This document shows, one piece after another, positions 10,729 through 19,566 of a stretch of DNA of 64,000 nucleotides. The notes below the pieces were generated by a model. The model was given only the letters and a program-made list of their open reading frames with translations, made no database searches and had not been told where the DNA came from. The position numbers and the translations under genes were made by a program. The DNA comes from Pseudocercospora fijiensis CIRAD86 (taxonomy: Eukaryota > Ascomycota > Dothideomycetes > Mycosphaerellales > Mycosphaerellaceae). The DNA is taken from contig NW_006921539.1 in assembly GCF_000340215.1 (NCBI RefSeq), forward strand, positions 560,471 through 624,470, in the 5' to 3' direction. Positions within the stretch are counted from its first letter, which is position 1; each line of letters starts with the position of its first letter.

Positions 10729-13700
10729 TTAACGACTACGGCCTCTACGACGCTTACTAGGGGTGTCGAAGACAATTTCCCTATTACTAAAGTCTTTATT
10801 AAAGTACTCCTCTTCCTCTTTACCTACTATACGATTAATATATATACTAGACTCTACTATATCTAAAGCACGCCGGGTTAGTGTACGAGTCCGGCTAGAT
10901 AAGCGTAGTAGAGACGATAAGGCTACTTTAGTATAAGCTGCTTAAGCCTCTATAGCAGTTATACGAATCGGCCTAAAGGCACTTAGATGTTTAGCAGTAC
11001 TAGGACGACGACGAGATGCTAGTGTTAGTGTTCCGTTCTGTCCGGTCCGACGCCGAGGAGCAGCACGAGCGCTTAGTATCTGTCTCTAAGTATCGGTAAC
11101 TCTGCTAGCACTACGCTTATCTCCTACTTCTAGACGAGGTCGAGACGGACTATCTATAGATGCTATAGGCGGAGCTCTAGATGCTAGTAATGGCAATAGC
11201 GTTAGTATTAGTATAGGACTAGTAGCCGTAGCACGCTTCTTAGCTAGGTCTTTACGAAGGGCACTAGCAGCCGCACCGGACTTGCGCTATTGCTGCTTAT
11301 TTAATGCACGCCGGTCCCTAGCAGTCTCTTCAACTAGAGCGGTCTCTTCTTCTTTAGCTAGACCGGCTAATAGCTTAGTATCTCCTATTGCAGCCGCCGC
11401 CGCCTCTTCTGCCTCTTTTCTCTAGCGTTTTAGCTATTCGCGATTCGTAGCTACGCGCTCTAAGTACTTCTTACGCTTCTTATATATATCATCGATTATG
11501 CTGTTTAGCATACTAAGCATATCGTTAAGCGGCATGTCCTTCGCATTGTCCGAATCCTTCTTATACTACTTTATAAACGCTAGTGCTCGCTTATTAAGGA
11601 TAGCCGCGTCGATATTGTCTCTATATAGGTCCTTAGTAAGCTTGAAGACCTCGCAAAGGTTCTATAGCTTATACTTTAGCACTATAACGTTTGCTAGAAT
11701 GTCGCAGTTCCGGCTCTAGTATAGATCGTTATCGAATACACGCTTAGCCTACTTAGAAATCCATTCCTCGATATGCTCTAGAGCATACCCCGATAGACTA
11801 CTCTTTCTCGGCTTCTACGGTAATAGAGGTGCTGCTAGCGGCTCGTAACTATCCTATACTAGCTTCTTTAGCAAGTCCGGGTTGTGTATACTATAGTAGG
11901 TATCTTTGCCCTATACGACCTTGCCTTTAGGGATTAGGTATATACACTCCCCTTCTCTAAGGTATTCGTTAACAACAGCCCTAAAGCATTAGCGCTAACC
12001 CTTTACCGGATGATAGCGTGCATTAATAAGACGTATAAATATAGGAGATGCGCTCTCTCGGCTCTTTATCTTATCGGAAGTCTATTTCGGTATATTAGAG
12101 TTGTCTACGATTGCGCTATCTATAGCATCGTTAAAGGTACTAGCGCCGCTTCTATATACGGCTGTCCTAGGATATATAGCAGCCTCGTCTATAGTACGAC
12201 GTACGCGGACCGTAATGCCTTCTCTATTATCGTGCTTATCTAGACTATCTAGCTAGTTTATAATGTTAAAGATATCCTCGGAGAAGTCGTCGAATTCCTC
12301 GCCTAGAACCTGTTCAATCTTATCCGAGACTATCGTATTACGGAGGCTACTAGGATTCGATAGAAGATATGCCTACTCTCGGTATAGAATAGCCTAGTCC
12401 TTGTTATACGGATTGATTATAGAGACATAGCTACGCTTCTCTAGTAGAACACGGCCCTGTCTATTATCGTACTAATACGGCAATATAAATACCGCGAGAG
12501 CCTTAATATTTAGTAGACGCGTACCGCGACCGAGCTTCTATATTAGATCGAGAACATCGTTTATAATAGGAATACCCTATTGTCTAACGATCTCGATATC
12601 CGGAATGTTAGTACCTATCGTAGTAGCTAGCGTGCCCTATATAATACGGATGTATAAGTCTAGCTTCTTAAATTCCTAGTATCGGAGGTCCTTATCTAGC
12701 GGCGCGACATAAGCCGTATAGAAAGAGATTACCTTTCGAACATTAATAGTTAGCTTTCCTCTCGGTATAAGTAGTGTACTAGTCTATATATACTTGTACT
12801 CTACTAGCTCTAGGTCGATGTCCTTAGTTAGATCTACTAACCAAGATCGTATTAGGAGACAGGCACGATTAATGCTTACGCGGCCGTCGACAAAGATAAG
12901 AGTCTTCTAGATTAGGTCGGGTATACCGCGGCCTTCCTCGTTAATCGTATACTTTAGCACGAAGTACTAGAACTTAAAGGATATTAACTTGTTCTTCGGT
13001 AGAGGCTTAATAATATATATCGTATCTAGGCGATTAATGCTGCCGCGCTAGACAATGCTCTAAAGAGGCTTGTCTCTAATTAGACGAATAGCACGACTCT
13101 TAACTAGGTAATCGATTATATCTTTCGGTATAGTAGTAGAGGCCGCGATAGTAGGCATATATATATCGTAGAGGTCGCGAAGGAAGGCGATCTTTCTAAA
13201 GGCAACTCGGAAGTTTAGCTACCGATAAAGAAGATGTGCCTTATCGTATACGATTAACCCTAAGGATAGAGCTATAGAGCGTAGGACCTCTTAAAATTCC
13301 GGAGTAATGCCTTACTTAGGGCTATAGAGGACGTAGTAGTACCGGCCTACCTTTAGGTCTGCGAGTATATATAGATCGCGCCGCTTACTCTCTACTATAA
13401 GGACATAGATATTAAGTAGTCCTTGCTCCTATAGCGATAACTAGCGTATAGCTTCTTCGATATCACCGCCTTGCTTATCCGCGATCCGAGTTAAGACTGC
13501 TACTTGCTATATAGCTATGCCGGTTAGGAGAGCGAAAGCCTAGTAGATTAATAATTTTCTAGAGCTAGTAGCAGCCGGATATATAACATCCTACTAGCTA
13601 AAGAAGAGCGACTGGAACACATCGATCTACTACTATAGAGGTTCGGGTTCTAGGATGCGATACGGATATAGCATTAACAACACTACTAAGAGACTAAGGC

Positions 13701-14190
13701 GTACTATTTCTTCCTGCAGATACTTAGACTTATCGTAATGCTACGCTATATCCTATATTAGGAGCTAGATCTCTTTAAGGAGGTACTTATCGTCGCGTAT
13801 ATACTCTATACGCGCCTCGAAGTAGGCATGCTATATATAAGGTAGTAAGTTGTCCGGAGGAAGTAGTAGGCGGGCGACGATATCGAATTGCGGGTTATAG
13901 CGATTAATAGCGCGTCGACCTCCTAGTAGTAGGCGCTTTAGATCCTTCTTGCGTCGCTAGACCTTAGCGGCCTGCTTCGTAGCTTGTTCTTTTTATTGTG
14001 CTTGCTTCTTTCGCGCCTCTCTATCCGCCTTTACCGCCCTATAGCGATCCTTAGTGCCTAAGTGCGAGTACTTACTAGTCTTGCTACTACTGCTACCGCC
14101 GCCTCTACCTCGACTAGGAGGAGCTATAGTGTCGTCGAATTGTAGAGATAGGTTAATAGGTTAGAGGGTTGAAGGGTATTCGAGGCTAGA
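10729..14190 (-). pseudogene. RIP-degraded RecQ-like superfamily 2 helicase
   Basis: The minus strand reads about 1150 codons to TAA at 10729-10731, interrupted almost only by TAG/TAA. Near 13620-13540 is a motif I region AATSSRKLLIY(stop)AFALLTG, a degenerate form of the SSGKSLIYQ-type Walker A. Near 13255 is VYDKAH at the DEAH box position. The C-terminal helicase half includes IFVDGR (near 12900) and TTIGTNIPDIEIV (near 12620), then Q-KLGRGTRLL (near 12540), a motif VI close to QRLGRGGR. The N-terminal 130 codons are Gly/Ser then Lys rich, and the C-terminal 400 are coiled-coil-like and basic. K instead of E in the DEAH box and R instead of G in motif I may be mutations. RecQ-like helicases recur in fungal repeats and subtelomeres, so a role in element replication or transposition is possible. 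Confidence 0.7.
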
Positions 14191-15009
14191 GTTATTAAAG
14201 CGCGGAAGAAAGAGAAAGAGTTAGACACACGCGTTACGTATTTATAATAATACCGGAAAAGTAGAGCCTATACCTTTCACTTTTACTATCGCTAGACTCG
14301 AATGCCGCCGCTATAGATCTAGACGAAGCGAGAAGTAACTAGGCCTATTCTAGACCTCTAAACGTGTACGCTAGAGTCGCTAAGGTATATCGAGAAGGTT
14401 AGTATAGTTAGAAGGGCGGAAATCGATCGACCGATACCGAAGATATCGATACTTCTATAGGACAGCAGAATATCGCTAGTTCCTCGAGCGAAAGGGCACT
14501 TCCGATAACTTTAGCTAAAGCAACCGACCCTCTAAGGTATACCGAGTCGATCTATGTCGTTAGAATAGCGGAAATCGAAGGGGTGCGAATATAGTCGCTA
14601 CGACTCGGAATTTAGAATAGCAAGCGGAGGTGATACGGCAATTAACAACGCGACACTATACGACTAAGCGGGCAACGGTAATAGAATCTACGGATGTCGA
14701 TGCTAATATCTGCTAAGTTTGAGGTTGCTCGGTAGCGTAGTTATTGTTCTATATAGTCGTTTATTATAAATATAAGTTAAGCTAGTTTAATTTCTATAGA
14801 AGAAGGTCTATATACAATGCAGTTTTACGCTTCTCGCGAATACTTTCTAATTACTGTATATACCGTCGCAAAATGCACAACCCGCTAAAGAGACATTTGC
14901 GAGAACTTATATATATATGAAGTTATATATTAAATGCTATCTAATAGAATAGCAGGTTATAGTATATACAGTCGCTTCCTACTGTTTGTCGTTAGACGCT
15001 CCGCTAGAG
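14191..15009. other. RIP-mutated spacer within the element
   Basis: No frame could be followed here. The DNA is TA-rich with CpG retained, like the rest of the element. It lies between the 5' ends of the helicase relic and the 3' part of the basic-protein relic. Confidence 0.4.
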
Positions 15010-16010
15010 CCGGTTCCTTAGCAGAACCTAAGGCATCTACGGAGCTTCTAAAAGGAGACAGGTAGAGCTATAGCTCGAGATTAATAGCGTCCGGCTCTAG
15101 TAAAGGCTTCTTATTTACTAAAGGGGTAGCTTCTATAGTAGTAGAAGAAGCAGTCTTAGAAGGCTTTAAAGAAGAAGAAGAAGGCTTCTTCTTCTTAGTC
15201 GGCTTCGGTATAGCTTCTTTAATAATAGCCTTCTTTAGGGGCTTCCTAACCCTCTTCGTAACCTATATAATAGTAACCTCTTTAGTATATAGTTCCTCTC
15301 CTTTTTGTCTACCTTCTTATCTACCTTCTTATCTACCTTCTTATCTACCTTCTTATCTACCTTCTTATCTACCTTCTTGTCTACCTTCTTGTCTACCTTC
15401 TTATCTACCTTCTTATCTACCTTCCTATCTACCTTCTTATCTACCTTCTTATCTACTTTCCTATTTACCTAGTAGCAAAGTATTACTTATTAGTGAGCCG
15501 ATATTACTTTGCTAGGTCTTAGCAACCTTAGTTGCCTTAAATTAGACCTTCTTTACCTTCTTCGAGGCACTCGCTATTAAACCTATCCGTAAAGTCCTCC
15601 TTTTACTTATAGACTAGCTACTAACTAAAGTAGCAGCAACCTCCGCTTCTAGCTGTTTTACTAGCAAATAAGCATCCTCGGCGCTCTTTAGCGTACGCTT
15701 CTTAGGTACTATAGAGGGAAGTAGTAGAGTTTGTAGAGCGTATTATAGAGTATATTACGGTAGTTCTCGAGGTTAGCTTCGAGCCTAACTTCTCGTCCTT
15801 CTAGTCTACCTTCTTACGTCCTATAATAAGGCAATATCTACTAGATCTCTTCTAGTATATATTAGTCCTTCGTCCGTAGCTATTAAATCGCTAGTATTAT
15901 CGTATATCGAGGCGTCGCTTAGTAGTAGTATTTCTTCTAGAATTAGAGGTAGAGGAACCGTATAGATTTGCGACAAGTCGGGCAATTTAGTCTAGTTCTA
16001 CGTAACTATA
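15010..16010 (-). pseudogene. RIP-degraded gene for a Lys-rich repeat protein, unrecognised
   Basis: The minus frame from about 16005 to 15010 is interrupted mainly by TAG. The N-terminal part contains LPLILEEILLLSDASIYDN. The centre includes an AEDAYLLVKQLEAEVAATL helix. Then come about 13 copies of a four-residue DKKV unit encoded by the 12-bp minisatellite, and a tail rich in Lys, Pro and Ser. I know no family for it. It is the last gene-like relic before the right terminal repeat. Confidence 0.45.
15307..15470. repeat. 12-bp minisatellite, about 13 copies, encoding (DKKV)n
   Basis: The plus-strand unit is TACCTTCTTATC, with single-base variants such as CTTGTC and CTTCCT. The period of 12 keeps the minus-strand frame, so it adds a charged repeat to the relic protein. 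The spacing is contiguous, so it is not a CRISPR array. Confidence 0.9.
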
Positions 16011-16360
16011 CCTTATAGTAGAGGCAATAGCGATAAAGATTCTCCTTAGATTAGGTATTAACTTAGACTCTTGCGATTATAGTATATATTAGTCTACTAG
16101 ACCGACCGTAGAATACTAAGAAAGCTGAAAATAGGTATTTAGCGGGTCCGCTTAGTAACTAGCTATACGCCCTATTATCTGCGCCGTATTCCTACGCAAT
16201 AATAATACTACTAATTAGGTCGATATCTATATTAAAATAAAGCGGCGAGCTTATAGTATTTATTAGGAAATTAATAGAATTTATTAGTATAGTATGCCGG
16301 GAGTAGTAGTAGAATTAGTGTAGTAGAACACATAGGGGCACTATCAGCTGCCCCGCGGCT

Positions 16361-16391
16361 AAAAAGCCCGGGGTTTTTGAAATTGAGAATA
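16361..16391 (-). repeat. Right terminal inverted repeat and TA site
   Basis: 16361-16389 is the exact reverse complement of 376-404. TA at 16390-16391 matches TA at 374-375. The DNA becomes ordinary again immediately after. Confidence 0.85.
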
Positions 16392-16800
16392 TGCACGAGC
16401 GGACGAGTCGGCTTGTCCTGTAGTATCTAGCGAATAGCTGTTGCTTCTGTACGCATATCTTCGTGATGGGAAGTATCTGTCATCGAGGGAGGCCTGACAA
16501 CAAGAACGCGTAAGCGCTTCAATAATGACAATATGAGAACATGTACCGCCATCTCAAGGACTCTGCAGCCGTGGAAATCATATCACGGTTACCCAAGGCT
16601 CTTGCACGGCGACGGTGTGGTGAAGAGGCATCAGGATCTCTCCTCGCGGAAGATCCCGGATGCCAAGCCCAAACATCCTCCTTCCAACCACCGTCTCTGC
16701 TCAGCATACATACGACAGCGCATCACCTCTGGAATCTCACATCATAACAGATAATAATAATAATCAATACATCATTACTACTTGCACACATCATAAACGC
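16392..16800. other. Right flank of the element, 3' region of the permease gene
   Basis: This is normal-composition DNA downstream of the permease stop. Short frames occur but none has support. A small TAA-repeat run near 16750-16765 probably belongs to the 3' untranslated region. Confidence 0.5.
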
Positions 16801-18453
16801 TCATCCAAGCCATGCCCAAAACTTCCCCCATAACGTCGTAGGCTTAACTTCCTCAAAATACATCTCCTCAATTTCCTTCCTGCCGGTGTCAAGATCCGCC
16901 TCAGCAGGCTTGACAAACTTGGTCCTGTATACAATCTTGTGGCCAACATACATGACCGCGAACAAGATCAAACTGACGTAAGCGATGAAGAAGTCCGAGG
17001 TGTTCCAGGGCATGAACGCGGTGAAACCATTGGTGATGATGATGAGGGCGTTGAAGATGAGTCCGTACCAGCTGAACCAGGGCTGCCAGAAAGCCTTGTA
17101 AGGCAGGTCGTCTCGTGACTGGCCGCGAGCCTTGATTGCGCGCATGAATGCCAGGTGGCAGATGTTGATGCAGGTCCAGCTGATGAAGCCGGCGATGGAT
17201 GTGATGTTGAGAAGCCAGTCAAACACCTGGGCTCCGCTTGAGCTTTCATTCATAAAGCCGAGAAGACCGAAAGCGGCAGTAAATGCGGCGGCGACCCACG
17301 GAACACCTTGTGCAGTGGTCCATTTGAAGCACGATGGTGCTGAGCGCTCTTCTGCCAGACCCACGAGGATACGAGAGCCGCAGTAGACGTTTGAGTTGGC
17401 GGCTGAGAGGACAACGCAGAGCAGGACGGCATTGATCAGGCCGGGAAGGACATTGACGCCGGCGAGCTTAGCAGCAATGACGAGTGGAGATGCGGACGCG
17501 TCAGTGCTGTCCGAGAGCAGATCTTCGTTGTCGTATGGGATCAGCAGGCCGATGAAGAAGACTGTGAAGACGAAGAAGAACAGAATTCGGTAGAAGGTCT
17601 TCTTGATGGCAGCTGGAACGGACTTGCGTGGGTTGGCGGTCTCTCCAGCAGCGATACCGACCAGCTCAGTTCCCTGGTACGAGAATCCGGCTTGAATCAG
17701 AACAGCCCAGAAACCAACGAATTTGCCGAGCGCCTGGTTGCCTTCGACAAGATACGCAGCAAAAGCTCCAGGATTGTCCCAAGTCTTGAAGCCGAGATAT
17801 CCATGCTGTCCAGCACCAGCATCAATGCAGATGGCGAAGATGAGGAAGCCAATAACCGTCACAACCTTGATCGAAGCGAACCAGAACTCGATCTCTCCAT
17901 AACACGAGACGGGCAAGAAATTGATCGCGGTAATAACAACCCAAAAGACGCCGATGAAAATCCCGACGTTGAGATCCGGCGCCCAGTACTGAATAATCAA
18001 CCCCGAAGCCGTCAATTCAAGAGCGTAAGTGATAGCCCACGAGAACCAGTAAATCCAACCCATCGCGAATCCCAACGAAGGATCCACGAACCTCGAGGCG
18101 TAAACCGTGAAAGCACCTGAGATGGGAATGTATGTCGCCATCTCCCCCAACGCGACCATGACGGAGTAGACCAGAGTTCCAACGAACGCATATGCGATCA
18201 GAGCACCGGCGGGACCTGCCTTCGCAAGCGCACCACCAGATCCGATAAAGAGACCAGTTCCAATCGTGCCGCCTATCGCAATCATCTGAAGGTGTCTGGA
18301 TTGCAGCCGCCGCTTGAGCTGTGCTGTAGTTCCAGCTCTGACATCGGCGCCTTTCTCGAGGTCGCTGCTACCTGAGGCAGCGGAATGTGTATCATGGAAA
18401 ATTCCCTTCTCGCCCTCTGTCGCGCTATCTGCGCCTTTGATCTTGTCGTCCAT
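16801..18453 (-). CDS. Amino-acid permease, AAT (YAT) family
   Basis: An intronless 550-residue protein, close to the usual fungal length. It imports amino acids with protons across the plasma membrane. Residues 1-45 form a hydrophilic cytosolic tail. The first membrane segment carries GGTIGTGLFIGSGG (near 61-74), the signature of the APC superfamily, and PLVIAA and SAANSNVY occur further on in the expected places. About twelve membrane segments can be counted. The C-terminal tail ends with aromatic residues (LWGKFWAWLG), a usual feature of yeast-type permeases. The ATG at 18451-18453 is followed by an acidic tail as in homologues. Substrate range (general, basic or other) cannot be told from sequence alone. 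It sits about 400 bp from the right end of the giant element and transcribes toward it. Confidence 0.93.
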   Translation of the reverse strand: MDDKIKGADSATEGEKGIFHDTHSAASGSSDLEKGADVRAGTTAQLKRRLQSRHLQMIAIGGTIGTGLFIGSGGALAKAGPAGALIAYAFVGTLVYSVMVALGEMATYIPISGAFTVYASRFVDPSLGFAMGWIYWFSWAITYALELTASGLIIQYWAPDLNVGIFIGVFWVVITAINFLPVSCYGEIEFWFASIKVVTVIGFLIFAICIDAGAGQHGYLGFKTWDNPGAFAAYLVEGNQALGKFVGFWAVLIQAGFSYQGTELVGIAAGETANPRKSVPAAIKKTFYRILFFFVFTVFFIGLLIPYDNEDLLSDSTDASASPLVIAAKLAGVNVLPGLINAVLLCVVLSAANSNVYCGSRILVGLAEERSAPSCFKWTTAQGVPWVAAAFTAAFGLLGFMNESSSGAQVFDWLLNITSIAGFISWTCINICHLAFMRAIKARGQSRDDLPYKAFWQPWFSWYGLIFNALIIITNGFTAFMPWNTSDFFIAYVSLILFAVMYVGHKIVYRTKFVKPAEADLDTGRKEIEEMYFEEVKPTTLWGKFWAWLG

Positions 18454-19566
18454 GAGGCTGTAGTAGCTAGCTCTATCCGATCAAGGTCTAGTGTAGTCGG
18501 ATGTATGTATGTATGACAGTAAGGTAATGGATTAATCCGACCGTAGAATTTTTCAAACTGAGTCAGACTGGAATTAGCGTGACATGTGCTCATGTGAATG
18601 AATTGCGAGAGTGAAAGGGCAGGCAGGAACAATTGAAAAACACACACGGCAAACCTGATGAAGACAAAACCTGCCCCGTTAAGAGGTCACGCTGTACATA
18701 ATAAGTAGTATGTGGGACAACGGGCGCGAGCATGTCCCGTCCGTCACGGCACATGCCACCCACCGCTAACATGCGTTGGGTTGGGTGCAGTCTAGTAGCA
18801 GAAAATTTTTTGGAGCTGAAGCCCGCTAATTTCTGCGCAATGGAGTGATTGATGAGGTCTCGTGGGAGGCGAACATGGAGAGGTGAAGCGGATCGGCGGA
18901 GCGTGCGGCGACTGGCGGTGCAACGTCGCAGATGATAGACGGATCCTACTGAATCGTTATTTGACCATCGCTTTTTCCATGGCCGCGAACAAAATATTCC
19001 ATGTCCGAGCTTTGCGGAGCTCGTGAAGTGAATAGAATGGATTCCGACCAATGTCTCTCACATGTGAGTGTTTGCTGTACGGCAAGCACCTCTTCGAAAC
19101 CAAGGTCTGTCAAAGGTGTGAAGCCTCCTTCAAGCGTCATTCGAAAAATCACCTCGTCGTTCTTAGTGTGGCGATGGGCATACAAATAGCAACTCAGTTA
19201 CGGCCGAATAATTCTCACCATTTCGCCGGCGCTTCTTTGCGGGAACACATCCTTGGCAGGGCCAGGAACTCGGCACGAGCTTGAAGCCGAAAAGCATCGT
19301 GAAAGGATTTGCTCACACTGATACTGTTGTATCGCTGCTCGCCGAACTCATCCTTTCAATGCTACGTTGACTCTGTAATGATCTGGGTTTCAAGATGCTA
19401 TGAGGCTGTCGAGATCACTGGTAGAGATCGTCCACGTGCTGCGATTGCGGCAGGTGATTACTCCTTGCATATTCGTGAGTGGAACACCGCAGTAGTTTCA
19501 TCTCGGGGAGATGAAATACAGACCATGCGGTGAACAGGGACACGGAACGTCTGCATGTCGCCTTGG
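18454..19566. other. Intergenic region: permease promoter and VPS53 3' end
   Basis: About 1.1 kb lies between the permease start and the VPS53 stop. Short frames are present on both strands without recognisable products. A TGTA run near 18501-18513 is a minor repeat. I saw no clear GATA-factor cluster, although nitrogen control of such permeases is common. Confidence 0.4.

Larger units (their letters stand above)
376..16389. mobile_element. Giant RIP-degraded DNA transposon (about 16 kb) with TIRs and TA target duplication
   Basis: The ends are perfect 29-bp inverted repeats (376-404 and 16361-16389) that begin TTCTCAATTTC when read inward. A TA dinucleotide lies directly outside each end (374-375 and 16390-16391), as expected for Tc1/mariner insertion. 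The change from normal to RIP-mutated DNA falls close to these ends. Inside, CpA is almost absent and TpA is very frequent, while CpG is kept. Coding relics in order are a Tc1-type transposase (+), a Q/P-rich protein (-), a DUF6589-like protein (+), a small HTH-like protein (+), a RecQ-like helicase (-) and a basic protein (-). Known Tc1/mariner elements are mostly 1-3 kb, so 16 kb is extraordinary. Alternatives are a Tc1 nested in another element, or two unrelated solo ends. I judge one element most likely because ends, TA sites and RIP borders agree. Confidence 0.75.

Noticed and set aside
15307..15470. CRISPR-like array
   Set aside because: The 12-bp units are contiguous with no spacers, and the host is a fungus. 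It is a coding minisatellite.
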